Shown piece by piece: positions 16,726-25,146 of a stretch of 64,000 nt of DNA; the stretch's first letter is position 1, and every line of letters starts with the position of its first letter. The notes beneath the pieces are model-generated. The model searched no databases. It saw only the letters and a program-made list of their open reading frames with translations, and was not told where the DNA came from. The position numbers were made by a program, and so were the translations under genes. This DNA comes from Agathobaculum sp. Marseille-P7918 (GTDB lineage: Bacteria > Bacillota > Clostridia > Oscillospirales > Butyricicoccaceae), in contig NZ_UYYD01000001.1 in the NCBI RefSeq assembly GCF_900625105.1, positions 496,001-560,000 on the forward strand. The letters run 5' to 3'.

Positions 16726-17863
16726 CTAACATTCCTTTTCCCTTGCAATATGTCTGAAGCACGTTGTAATCGCGATCCAGCACCACCAGATCTGCGTCCA
16801 GACCAACCTTGATCGAACCCTTGCGGTCATCGATGCCCAGGCAGGCGGCCGGGTTCTTGGTGCAGGCGTTGATCGCCGCGCTGACCGGCACCTGTGCCTC
16901 TTCGATCAGGATGCGCAGGCCCTTGTTGACGCACAGCGTCGAACCAGCCAGACCGCCGGTCGAGGTCAGATGCGCGCTGCCGTCCGGATAAATCTCGATT
17001 TCATTGCCGCCGAACAGGAACTTGGAGCCGATCGGCTTGCCCTTGGCCATGAGCGCATCGGTGACCAGCACCGCGTGGTCCGCACCCTTCTCATGGAAAA
17101 ACTGGTTGAGAGCCGCAGGCGTGGAGTGGTTGCCATCGCAGATGACTTCGCCGTACATGCTGCGGATGCGGTATGCCGCACCGACCAGACCGTTGGCGCG
17201 ATGGTTGAACGGCGTCATGCCGTTGTACACATGGGTCATCGTGCGCGCGCCGTTCGCCCACGCCATGACCGCCTGCTCGTAGGTCGCAGCGGAGTGACCG
17301 ATGCTGACCACAACGCCGTTTGCCGCGCAGTAACGGGTCAGGGCGAAGTCCTCGTCGGTCTCGGTGGCCATGGTGATATACTTGATCAGGCCGTTTGCCG
17401 CTTCCTGATACTTTTTGAACTGCTCCACCGTCGGCTTGACGATGTACTGCTCGGGCTGTGCACCTTTATAAACCATATCCAGATACGGGCCCTCGAAATG
17501 CGCACCCAGGATCTCAGCGCCTTCGTAGCCGTCGGCCACGACCTTGGCGACATTCTTGAGCGCCGCGGTCAGCACCTGCTCGCTCTGGGTGATCGTGGTC
17601 GGCAGGAATGCCGTCACGCCTTCCTGTACGATGTGGCGCGTCCAGTAGCGCAGGCCTTCCTCTTCCGCGTCGTTGGTATCAAACCCATAGGCGCCGTGGC
17701 AGTGTACATCGATAAAGCCCGGCAGGATGCGCTCGCTGCCGTAGTCCTTGTCAACCGGTTTGCTGTCGTACGGATAAACGCCGGTGATTTTTCCGTCCTG
17801 CATTTCCACCTGCGCCGCAACAAACTGGTCCGCAAACCAGACTTTTTTACTTTGAATAATCAT
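16718..17863 (-). CDS. nagA: N-acetylglucosamine/galactosamine-6-phosphate deacetylase
   Basis: Removes acetate from GlcNAc-6-P or GalNAc-6-P in the cytoplasm. 381 residues, the usual length. Metal and catalytic motifs: FIDVHCHGAYG, HFEGPYL, SIGHSAATYEQ, MTHVYNGM and the catalytic Asp in VTDALM. Start at 17863 has AGGAGG upstream. In the company of AgaS, tagatose-bisphosphate aldolase and a mannose-family PTS, the GalNAc-specific version (AgaA) is as likely as NagA; no GlcN-6-P deaminase gene (nagB) is in the window. Divergent from the AraC gene, with an inverted repeat between them. Confidence 0.9.
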   Translation of the reverse strand: MIIQSKKVWFADQFVAAQVEMQDGKITGVYPYDSKPVDKDYGSERILPGFIDVHCHGAYGFDTNDAEEEGLRYWTRHIVQEGVTAFLPTTITQSEQVLTAALKNVAKVVADGYEGAEILGAHFEGPYLDMVYKGAQPEQYIVKPTVEQFKKYQEAANGLIKYITMATETDEDFALTRYCAANGVVVSIGHSAATYEQAVMAWANGARTMTHVYNGMTPFNHRANGLVGAAYRIRSMYGEVICDGNHSTPAALNQFFHEKGADHAVLVTDALMAKGKPIGSKFLFGGNEIEIYPDGSAHLTSTGGLAGSTLCVNKGLRILIEEAQVPVSAAINACTKNPAACLGIDDRKGSIKVGLDADLVVLDRDYNVLQTYCKGKGMLDE

Positions 17864-17948
17864 TTTTCTTTCCTCCTGCTTTCCCGATTCTACTCCGGTA
17901 TTCCCCTGCTTTTTCCTGCCGTTTTCAGGAAACAATCTATTTCTACTA

Positions 17949-17974
17949 TACAGGTATGCTTGCAATTACCTGTA
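17949..17974. promoter_or_regulatory. Inverted repeat in the divergent nagA / AraC promoter region
   Basis: TACAGGTA (17949-17956), ten bases, TACCTGTA (17967-17974): perfect arms about 18 bases centre to centre, roughly two helical turns. It sits just upstream of TATAAT (17979-17984), the likely -10 box of the AraC-type gene. A regulator binding site is likely, but which protein binds is unknown. Confidence 0.5.
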
Positions 17975-18048
17975 AAATATAATAGAATAGAGGGTAGATT
18001 TGTACCTCATACAAGATATGCAAAGCGGCGATAAATAGGGGATTCACC

Positions 18049-19224
18049 ATGAACAATCAAGCATTATTTGACAGTTTTCTCGAATTCGGATCGGTTTATT
18101 ACGAGCCGATCGACTTGGAGGAACACCATCTTGCCTGTATGCAATTTTTTACGCATACCAAAACCATGGAACAGCTTTTCTGCTTTCCCTGCGAAGTATA
18201 CATTGAATTGATCAGCGGGCTGGCTTCGATTGTCATCGGCACGCAGCCCGATCCTGTTGATCTGAAAACCTTTGCCATTCACCATTATCTGAAAATCAAT
18301 CCCGGCGTCTGCTTCAATATTCTGCCGGTTTCCGACGAGGCAACCTATTACCTGCTTGCACCGGAAAACCGCTATACCAAGCTGACGCTGCGCGAACCAT
18401 ACACCTTCCAACTCAAGCCGGTTCGCTTCAATGTGTTGGAAATTCTGGATTACAACTACTTTACCGAGGAGCGGGCCTATTGCTTCAACCGCGCGGGACA
18501 TGAATATTTCGAACTCATCTATGTGAACAGCGGAACGCTGTCTGTATCCCACGCCGACACCCGCTGCACCCTTGCCGCCGGTGATCTGATCCTGTACGAA
18601 CCGGATGGCGAACACGCCAAGCGGCTGACCAAGGACAGCAGCTGCAATTACTTATCCATTTCCTTCGATATGGACTATCCCGATCCGCAGCGGCTGATCG
18701 GACATGTGTTTCACTGCACCAACGGGCTGCGCGACGCAATTCACAAGATCATTGAAGAATGCCCCATGCACTCTCCGCATGCACAAACGCTCATGCTCTG
18801 CCACTTGCAGGAGGTCATCACGCGTCTGATCCTGCTTTGCAACGAACTCGACGAAGAGCGCAGCCTGCTCAGCTCCAACCAGAATTCACAAAGCGACCTG
18901 CTGCAGCAGATCTTGGCATACATGGACGAAAAAGTCACCGAACCGATCACCATTGAACAGATCTGTCACAAGTTCTTTATGTCCCGCACTTCTTTGCAGG
19001 CCTTATTCAAAATGTATCTGCACAATTCCCCGAAAAGCTATCTCCTGAGCATCAAACTGCAAAAGAGCAAAGACCTCATTCGGGAAAATCAATACACCAT
19101 CAGTGAAATTGCGGATATGCTCGGTTTCAGCTCCATCCACTATTTCTCCCGGCTGTTCAAAAAATACTTCGAGCTTTCCCCCAGCGAATATGCAAAGGAA
19201 ATCGCGGCCAGCGAGAACAGCTGA
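18049..19224 (+). CDS. AraC-family transcriptional regulator
   Basis: 391 residues. Middle part (about 140-210) is a cupin ligand-binding region (HEYFELIYVNSGTLSVSHA, AAGDLILYEPDGEHA); the C-terminal 100 residues hold two helix-turn-helix motifs (ITIEQICHKFFMSRTSLQAL and YTISEIADMLGFSSIHYFSR) ending with the FSRLFKKYFELSPSEY signature. The N-terminal 130 residues look like a further sensing domain I do not recognise. Placed between the deacetylase and the PTS genes, it most likely controls this amino-sugar region (inference). Confidence 0.92.
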   Translation: MNNQALFDSFLEFGSVYYEPIDLEEHHLACMQFFTHTKTMEQLFCFPCEVYIELISGLASIVIGTQPDPVDLKTFAIHHYLKINPGVCFNILPVSDEATYYLLAPENRYTKLTLREPYTFQLKPVRFNVLEILDYNYFTEERAYCFNRAGHEYFELIYVNSGTLSVSHADTRCTLAAGDLILYEPDGEHAKRLTKDSSCNYLSISFDMDYPDPQRLIGHVFHCTNGLRDAIHKIIEECPMHSPHAQTLMLCHLQEVITRLILLCNELDEERSLLSSNQNSQSDLLQQILAYMDEKVTEPITIEQICHKFFMSRTSLQALFKMYLHNSPKSYLLSIKLQKSKDLIRENQYTISEIADMLGFSSIHYFSRLFKKYFELSPSEYAKEIAASENS

Positions 19225-19239
19225 CCGCCCTGCCTGCTT

Positions 19240-19515
19240 TTATTCCGCTGTCTGGATGCTGTAACGGGAGATCTGGATCACAACGCCCTTGCTCACTTCC
19301 ACGTCGATCAGGTCATCCTTGATCTTGACGATCGTGCCGTAAATACCGCCTGCAAACATGATGGACGCGCCCACCTTGATATCCGACTGCAGCTGCGCCA
19401 TCCGCTCACGGCTTCTGCGCATGTTGCGCGCCGACAGGATGGAGACGATCAGCGCCACGATGATCAGCAGCACGGCAATGGTTGCACAGGTCCACAGGAT
19501 TACTTCCCAATTCAT
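19240..19515 (-). CDS. yajC: Preprotein translocase accessory subunit YajC
   Basis: 91 residues: an N-terminal membrane helix (VILWTCATIAVLLIIVALIV) then a small soluble domain with the family pattern SDIKVGASIMFAGGIYGTIV and a C-terminal IQISRYSIQT. Start at 19515 follows AAGGAG; longer in-frame starts run through the upstream terminator and are rejected. It associates with SecDF/SecYEG. Here it lies alone between the sugar genes rather than beside secD or tgt. Confidence 0.85.
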   Translation of the reverse strand: MNWEVILWTCATIAVLLIIVALIVSILSARNMRRSRERMAQLQSDIKVGASIMFAGGIYGTIVKIKDDLIDVEVSKGVVIQISRYSIQTAE

Positions 19516-19570
19516 ATTGTTATTAAACTCCTTGCTTTTGGTTTCCCCGTTTTCTTCGGCGGACAAATAC

Positions 19571-19599
19571 AAAAGGGGCGGCTGCGGCCGCCCCTTTTT
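19571..19599 (-). terminator. Terminator at the end of the PTS/agaS operon
   Basis: Stem AAAGGGGCGGC / GCCGCCCCTTT with loop TGCG, flanked by A and T runs, about 110 bases beyond the agaS stop and before yajC. Confidence 0.85.
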
Positions 19600-19706
19600 C
19601 TCTGCCAGTGCCGCACGGGTGAAAACATGATGCGCCGTTCCGCCTGCGCACAAACTCTGCGCTGCCGAAGCGGGACGTCATGCTTTTGTTTTTTTACAGG
19701 CCGATG

Positions 19707-20888
19707 TTACGCTCTGGTGTACGGATACAGCGTAACGCCCTTAACAACACGGTTAACCTCGCCGGTCGGGCACGGATTGTCCGGCGTAATGCCCATGGAC
19801 AGGCTCTTCAGGACCGCCAGCGTCTGCGCGAACAGGATATAATCCAGGCCAAGTTCGCCGTTCTCATAATCGTCCGCCAGATCGCAAACCACCGTGTAAT
19901 CCACCAGTGCCGCAACCGCATCATCCTGCTTGCTCATCACGGCGACAATCTTGTTGCCCTTGCGCTGGCCGCTCATCTCCTTGACCAGATCGATCTCGTA
20001 CTGGCGGGTGTAAGCGTTATCGCTCAGGTAAACCACCGTGATGGTGTTATCGTCGATGATGGACTTGGGGCCATGGCGGAAGCCAAGCGGCGTGTCATAC
20101 ATGGTGACAACGCGGCCCGCGGTCAGTTCGAGCATCTTCAGCGCGGATTCCTGCGCAAAGCCCTTCAGGCAGTTGCTGCCAAGGTATACGATGCGGTTGA
20201 AGTCGTACTCGCTGACGATCTTCTGCGCGATGCCATACTTGTTGTCGAGGAAGTTCTGGCCGGCTTCCATGATCTTTTCGATCTGGGCAATGGTCTCGTC
20301 CAGCGTATCCAGATGGAAGCACAGATAGGTTGCCAGATACATGTTCGAGAAGCTGGAGGTCATCGCGAAGCTCTGGTCATGGGTCTCCTCGGTCAGGTTG
20401 ATGGCATAGCAGTTATCGGTCGTCGCCGCACGCTTGGACAGTGCGCCGTCCTTGTTGCAGGTGACAAACAGATGATGGATGTTGTCGCAAACCGCCTCGG
20501 CAGCGTCGATCGCACCGACGGACTCCGGCGAGTTGCCGGAACGGCCGAAGCTGATGAGCAGCGTGGGCTTGGTGCGGGACAGGTATGCTTCCGGCGTTGC
20601 AACGATATCGGTCGTGCCGTAGGACTTGACCTTGTAGTTCAGCTTGCCGGTCAGCGCCGGGAACAGCGCGTTGCCTACAAATTCGCTGGTGCCCGCGCCG
20701 GTCAGGATCACGTCAAAATCCTCGCAGGTGATGACCTGATCGATGAACTGCTTAAGCTCATCCTTGTGCGCCTTGATCTGTGCGCAGGTCTTTTTCCAGG
20801 TCGCCGGCTGCTGATAGATCTCATTGAGCGTAAAGGTGGACATGGTCTCCTGCATCTTATCCGCAGTGACGTCAAAAATCTTGTTCAT
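19707..20888 (-). CDS. agaS: SIS-domain sugar-phosphate aldose-ketose isomerase, AgaS-like
   Basis: 393 residues with two SIS (sugar isomerase) domains. Motifs: ILTGAGTSEFVGNALFPAL, LISFGRSGNSPESVGAID, YLGSNCLKGFAQESALKMLE and TPLGFRHGPKS, all typical of AgaS, the galactosamine-6-phosphate deaminase/isomerase that yields tagatose-6-phosphate. The start is set at 20888 because AAAGGAG is nine bases away; an ATG two codons earlier is too close to that site. Last gene of a six-gene operon with PTS IIB, IIC, IID, a membrane protein and IIA. Confidence 0.9.
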   Translation of the reverse strand: MNKIFDVTADKMQETMSTFTLNEIYQQPATWKKTCAQIKAHKDELKQFIDQVITCEDFDVILTGAGTSEFVGNALFPALTGKLNYKVKSYGTTDIVATPEAYLSRTKPTLLISFGRSGNSPESVGAIDAAEAVCDNIHHLFVTCNKDGALSKRAATTDNCYAINLTEETHDQSFAMTSSFSNMYLATYLCFHLDTLDETIAQIEKIMEAGQNFLDNKYGIAQKIVSEYDFNRIVYLGSNCLKGFAQESALKMLELTAGRVVTMYDTPLGFRHGPKSIIDDNTITVVYLSDNAYTRQYEIDLVKEMSGQRKGNKIVAVMSKQDDAVAALVDYTVVCDLADDYENGELGLDYILFAQTLAVLKSLSMGITPDNPCPTGEVNRVVKGVTLYPYTRA

Positions 20889-21000
20889 TTTCATTTACTC
20901 CTTTCGGGCCTGCATGTCACGCAACCGTGCATGCCAGGTCATGTTCCGAAACGTTTCTATTTGTGCAAGGAAAATACAGCGGGTTCGGCAAGCCGTATCC

Positions 21001-21429
21001 TCAGATACCGTCTTCCGACTCCTGCTGTTCAACCTTCTTGAATTCGTATTTAACAACCTGCTCCTTGCCGGTTTCCAGCGCGGTCTGCGTCAGCGTTTCC
21101 AGATCGTCAATGAACTTGCGCGACATGGCGATCTCCACCATCATCGGCAGGTTCGTGCCCGCGATGACATTCACGTTGCCGCGCGGGAAGCCAACCTCCA
21201 CCGCGGTCTTGAACGGCGTACCGCCCGGCAGGTCGGAGAATACCAGGATGCCCTCGCAGTCCTTCAGCTCATCCATCGCCTTGGTCAGCTCACGCGACAG
21301 ATCTTCCAGGCTGTACTCCGGCAGAAAGTCCACATACTTATAGTTTTCCTGCTCGCCAGCAATCAAATTGAGCGAGCTGGTCAGGCCGGAACCGAAATTT
21401 GCATGTCCAGTTACCAGTAATCCGATCAT
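21001..21429 (-). CDS. PTS mannose-family IIA component
   Basis: 142 residues. The phosphorylated His9 is in the opening LLVTGHANFGSGL, and FSDLPGGTPFKTA is the family's second landmark. Accepts phosphate from HPr and passes it to IIB. AgaF-like by context. The gene is separated from IID by the membrane-anchored protein at 21460-22155, so IIA is distal to the other PTS parts. Confidence 0.93.
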   Translation of the reverse strand: MIGLLVTGHANFGSGLTSSLNLIAGEQENYKYVDFLPEYSLEDLSRELTKAMDELKDCEGILVFSDLPGGTPFKTAVEVGFPRGNVNVIAGTNLPMMVEIAMSRKFIDDLETLTQTALETGKEQVVKYEFKKVEQQESEDGI

Positions 21430-21459
21430 TGTTCTTCTCCTATCTCCATCATAATGATT

Positions 21460-22155
21460 TCAGCGACGGCGTGCTCTCGCACGCATCCCTTCCTGTATGT
21501 CGTCCGGTTGTCCCAACCGCTTCAGGCTCTCCTGTATCACTGGGATATAGATCGCCTTGGGCGGGAAACAAACCTTGGCATTCCGATAATTGATCCCTGC
21601 GTTTTCCTCATCGCCAAGATATTCAAATTGCTTTGCAATCATGAACAAAATGACGCCCAACGGGAAACCGTAATACTGTTTTGCATCGATCTGCGCATCC
21701 ATGGTATCGATCAGATCGCTGCGCTTGTTGATCATCACTTCATATGCCTGCTCCGTGTAGCGTATGAATTTCTCATCCCCGGTCTTGCGGATGGCATCCA
21801 GCAGCCAATCCACATATTTCTGATTCTCCTTTAACAGAAACGTGTGGAAATACTGCTCGAGAAAGCTTTTCTTGTCCGCTGGGTTTTTATAGGTTGCCGC
21901 GATCATATACCGCAGCATTTCCTCAAACCGCTCCGTATCACGGGCAAGGTACAAAGCACGCAGCTTGTACAGATCGCAGGTATACTCACCCAGCAGCCTG
22001 CGGGACATCGGCATATCTGCCAGCTTTTCCACTGTCTCATAGTCCTTGCGTCCCAGGCTGCCGTTCAACTGCCGAAGCTGAAAATTTTTCATCACCTGAA
22101 CGCCGACATAGCAGGCAAACAGAAGGAAAATGACCGACGCCGTAATTGCACTCAC
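21460..22155 (-). CDS. Membrane-anchored helical-repeat protein in the PTS operon
   Basis: 231 residues. One N-terminal membrane helix (ITASVIFLLFACYVGVQVM), then an all-helical soluble part resembling TPR repeats (RRLLGEYTCDLYKLRALYLA; GFPLGVILFMIAKQFEYLGD). No catalytic motif and no family recognised. It lies inside the PTS operon, in frame and with normal spacing to IIA (30 bases), and is preceded by a stem-loop. A membrane scaffold role for the PTS or a small toxin-like passenger are guesses. Composition matches its neighbours. Confidence 0.75.
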   Translation of the reverse strand: MSAITASVIFLLFACYVGVQVMKNFQLRQLNGSLGRKDYETVEKLADMPMSRRLLGEYTCDLYKLRALYLARDTERFEEMLRYMIAATYKNPADKKSFLEQYFHTFLLKENQKYVDWLLDAIRKTGDEKFIRYTEQAYEVMINKRSDLIDTMDAQIDAKQYYGFPLGVILFMIAKQFEYLGDEENAGINYRNAKVCFPPKAIYIPVIQESLKRLGQPDDIQEGMRARARRR

Positions 22156-22183
22156 ACGAACACCTGATTTCTTTCATTTCAAT

Positions 22184-22224
22184 CAATAGGGGGAAATGAT
22201 CCATAACGCCATCTCCCCCTATTG
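22184..22224 (-). other. Stem-loop between IID and the membrane-anchored gene
   Basis: Arms CAATAGGGGGA / TCCCCCTATTG around a 19-base loop, with no T run after it. It may protect the upstream IIB-IIC-IID message or act as a partial attenuator, setting lower levels of the two downstream products. Confidence 0.45.
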
Positions 22225-22265
22225 CTTTCCTCAACAGAACCTACATTCTGCCAAGCTCTTCGATT

Positions 22266-23267
22266 TTATTCGGGCATGGTAACCGTTACGCCGCCATCCT
22301 GCAGCTCGGTTACAACCGCAGTCAGAGCATCCCAAGCCTGCTGGCCGGTCTTTTCAGCCGGAGCGGGTTCCGGATAGTCGTACCACTCAACCAGCGGATT
22401 GTAGCCGCCGGGGATGGTGTTGCCGTCAGCGTCCATAGCCTGAGAGTTACCGGTCCAGATACCGAACGCACAGCCAACGATACCGCAAACCAGAATGAGC
22501 AGGATGCACTTAACCGGCGTCCAGCCCTTCTTGATCAGGGCATACAGAGCGAGGGTGATCAGCAGCGGGATCAGCTTGGGCAGGATGCCGTCCAGCAGAG
22601 ACTGGATGTTGATCTGGGTATCACCAACGATCATACGAACGGTGGTGCTGCCGTAGTTTGCAATCAGACCGCCGACTACGAATACGCCGAGGATGGACGC
22701 CGCACGGGTGAACTCCTTCGCGCTCGAGGTCAGCATGGTAACCGCCTTGGTGCCCAGGCCATAAGACCAGTACATCAGGCCGAAACGAATGGCAAACTGC
22801 ACTGCATTAAAGATGATCAGGAACAGGATTGCGCCGAGGATATTGCCCTGCAGGGCGATATTCGCGGTCAGGCCTGCGGTGATCGGAACCAGCGTCAGCC
22901 AGAACAGTGCGTCGCCGATGCCGCCGAGCGGGCCGGCAGCGGAAATACGTACAGAACGGATCGTCTGGGTGTCGGCCTTGTTCTGCTCGAGCGAAAGCAC
23001 GATGCCCATTACGAACGTTACGAGGAACGGGTGGGTGTTCAGGAAGTCCAGGTTATGTGCCATGGAAGCCTTAAGGTCTTCCTTGTTGGTGTGGATCTTC
23101 TGAAGGCCGGGAAGCATGCCCCACAGCCAGCCGCAAGCCTGCATTCTCTCGTAGTTGAAGGATGCCTGCAGGAAGCAGGACAGCCATACCATCTTATTCA
23201 GGGTCTTTTTGTCGACCTGCGGTGCAGGTGTCAGATCCTGATATTTCTCGGGAATATTATATGCCAT
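22266..23267 (-). CDS. PTS mannose-family IID component
   Basis: 333 residues, slightly longer than the usual 280-300. N-terminal soluble helix bundle with the family pattern LNKMVWLSCFLQASFNYERM and QACGWLWGMLP; C-terminal membrane part including RISAAGPLGGIGDALFWLTL, the hallmark of ManZ/AgaD-type subunits. The extra length is an acidic tail of about 40 residues. Start at 23267 follows GGAGGTG and overlaps the end of IIC by 11 bases. With IIC it forms the sugar channel. Confidence 0.93.
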   Translation of the reverse strand: MAYNIPEKYQDLTPAPQVDKKTLNKMVWLSCFLQASFNYERMQACGWLWGMLPGLQKIHTNKEDLKASMAHNLDFLNTHPFLVTFVMGIVLSLEQNKADTQTIRSVRISAAGPLGGIGDALFWLTLVPITAGLTANIALQGNILGAILFLIIFNAVQFAIRFGLMYWSYGLGTKAVTMLTSSAKEFTRAASILGVFVVGGLIANYGSTTVRMIVGDTQINIQSLLDGILPKLIPLLITLALYALIKKGWTPVKCILLILVCGIVGCAFGIWTGNSQAMDADGNTIPGGYNPLVEWYDYPEPAPAEKTGQQAWDALTAVVTELQDGGVTVTMPE

Positions 23268-24081
23268 CCGAGTCACCTCCCATGTTGCCAGCGCCAGCAT
23301 TCGCCTTGATCTTCGTGTTGATCGAGAAGTCATAGATCGCGATCGCAGCGCCTACGAATGCGCACAGAATGAGGGTCGCGCCAGAAGTGGAGGCGTTAGC
23401 AGCGCACAGCAGAGCCATGGCAAAGCCGGCCAGCAGGAAGCCCCACATCTCGTTGGACATCATAACCTTCATCAGGATTGCGAAACCTACAAACTTCATT
23501 GCGCCGCCAGCAGCGTCGAGGCCCGCCATGACCCAAGAGAACTGGAACGAGAAGTTCTGCAGGGTCTGGCCGAGTACGGAACCGCCGTACAGACCGGCAA
23601 CCGACAGCAGGCCGAACAGCGTGCCGAGGATCGCCATTTCCATGAAGTTGATGTTGCGGATACCCTTGACGTCCGCGTTCTCCGCGCACTTGTCAGCCTT
23701 GGCCATCATACCGGACATGATGGTGAAGGTCAGGGTAACAGCGTACTGGCCGAATACCGCGAACGGAATTGCCAGACCCAGCGCAGCGCCGACGCCTTCC
23801 GGCGTGGCTTCCATGCCGAGCGAAACCGCGAATACGGTAGCCATGATGCCGCCGAGGATCGCGTTGGGGGGCTGAGCGCCGCCGATCGGCATCGAGCCGA
23901 TCTGGATGAGCTGATAAGAACCGCCGACTACGACGCCGAGCTCAAAGTTGCCAAGGATGGCACCGATGATCGGGCAGGTTACGATCGGCTGATACAAAGA
24001 TTCCAGGAAGCTGAACTGGTCAATACCCATGATAAAGGCTACCACAAAGACCAAGATCGCCTGGATGATGGTAATTTCCAT
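23257..24081 (-). CDS. PTS mannose-family IIC component
   Basis: 274 residues, about eight membrane helices. Landmarks: FIMGIDQFSFLESLYQPIV, the GGSYQLIQIGSMPIGGAQPP motif that contacts sugar in ManY-type channels, and a long Gly/Ala-rich C-terminal half. Sits between IIB and IID as in manXYZ, agaVWE and levDEFG operons. The sugar cannot be read from sequence; GalNAc or galactosamine is inferred from agaS and gatYZ. Confidence 0.93.
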   Translation of the reverse strand: MEITIIQAILVFVVAFIMGIDQFSFLESLYQPIVTCPIIGAILGNFELGVVVGGSYQLIQIGSMPIGGAQPPNAILGGIMATVFAVSLGMEATPEGVGAALGLAIPFAVFGQYAVTLTFTIMSGMMAKADKCAENADVKGIRNINFMEMAILGTLFGLLSVAGLYGGSVLGQTLQNFSFQFSWVMAGLDAAGGAMKFVGFAILMKVMMSNEMWGFLLAGFAMALLCAANASTSGATLILCAFVGAAIAIYDFSINTKIKANAGAGNMGGDSDGI

Positions 24082-24115
24082 TACTTACTCCTTTCCAGGT
24101 GCTTTCGGGTAAATA

Positions 24116-24592
24116 TCACTTAAACAATTTTTCGATATTCTCCGCGGGCGTGTCCGGAACTCGCTTGATTTCAAGTTCCACACCCAGCTCCTGCAGCTTT
24201 CTAAAGCATGCTACATCATCGTCGTTCACCGCGACGGAAGTTGCAACCTGGCGCTTCCCATCCGCCATATGCATATTTCCAATGTTCACCTTTTTGATCG
24301 GTACGCCGCCTTCGACCAGCTTCAGGACGTCCTGCGGCGTTTCACAAATGATTGCGATATGCTGGTTCGGCGATGCCTTTCCGATGATGTTGATGGTCTT
24401 CTGAATCGAGAAGAAACGAGTCTGCGCATAAGACGGCGCAGCCATGTTCATCAAACCCTGACGGAATTCATCAGTCGATACAGCATCGTTTGCTACAAGC
24501 AGCAGATTGGCCCCGACAACGCCGCACCACTGGGTTGCGACCTGTCCATGGATCAAACGGTTGTCGATTCTCGTTAATACAATATCTGGCAT
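24116..24592 (-). CDS. PTS mannose-family IIB component
   Basis: 158 residues. The phospho-accepting His15 is in the opening block LTRIDNRLIHGQVATQW, the diagnostic motif of the mannose-family IIB. GVPIKKVNIGNMH is a second conserved block. First gene of the IIB-IIC-IID-x-IIA-agaS operon. GAAAGGGGAAGG stands before the ATG. Confidence 0.94.
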   Translation of the reverse strand: MPDIVLTRIDNRLIHGQVATQWCGVVGANLLLVANDAVSTDEFRQGLMNMAAPSYAQTRFFSIQKTINIIGKASPNQHIAIICETPQDVLKLVEGGVPIKKVNIGNMHMADGKRQVATSVAVNDDDVACFRKLQELGVELEIKRVPDTPAENIEKLFK

Positions 24593-24945
24593 ATTCCTTC
24601 CCCTTTCTCCAGTATTTGCATTGGCCGTGTTGACTAATTCCCCTCTCTTTCACATAGCGGAAGTGTTCCATTTGGGAATGATGAAACCCATCCTCTAAAC
24701 TACAAGTTTTATTCTACCAGAAAAGTGTTTTAATGAATTTGCACTTTTTATCCGTTTTTTTGCATTTTTGATTTGGTCATTTTACCCAAAATGCACAGGA
24801 CATATGTCTTTCTGATGCGGACACTGTACATTTTCGTCCTCTCGAGGCGGATAAATGCACAAAAACAAGTTTATTCGTAAACAATCTGGCAAGCTTATCC
24901 AATTCATTTTTTACCTTGATAAAACAATTTCTGTTAAAAAGTACA
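24593..24945. other. AT-rich control region upstream of the PTS operon
   Basis: About 350 bases with no gene, much more AT-rich than its surroundings. On the minus strand an extended -10 (TGG-TAGAAT, the hexamer at 24716-24711) lies about 120 bases before the IIB ATG; the -35 is poor, which suggests an activator. Upstream, GTGCATTTATCC and its partial mirror GGATAAAAAGTGCA, plus several TGCATTTT words, could be binding sites. No sigma-54 GG-GC pair was found. Confidence 0.4.
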
Positions 24946-24978
24946 AAAAGGCCGTCGGCATAAGCCGACGGCCTTTTT
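24946..24978 (-). terminator. Terminator of the tRNA-Pro gene
   Basis: Stem GGCCGTCGGC / GCCGACGGCC with loop ATAA, flanked by A5 and T5. Confidence 0.88.
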
Positions 24979-24982
24979 CAGA

Positions 24983-25059
24983 TGGTCGAGGTGACAGGAT
25001 TTGAACCTGCGGCCTCTTCGTCCCGAACGAAGCGCTCTACCAAGCTGAGCCACACCTCG
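24983..25059 (-). tRNA. tRNA-Pro (anticodon CGG)
   Basis: Full cloverleaf on the minus strand: acceptor stem CGAGGTG pairs with CACCTCG, the D arm contains GGCTCAGCTTGGTAGAGC, the anticodon loop TTCGGGA (anticodon CGG) closes on stem CTTCG/CGAAG, and the T loop is GTTCAAATC. The 3' CCA is encoded (24983-24985). Confidence 0.95.
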
Positions 25060-25146
25060 AAGTCGCTGTCACTGTTCGCTCAACCGTGACAGCTTTTATA
25101 TTATATCGCGCTATGCGCCTTCTGTCAACACCTTTTTTCGATTTTT

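Noticed and set aside
24593-24945. Sigma-54 promoter for the PTS operon
   Set aside because: No TGGCAC-N5-TTGC pair on the minus strand.
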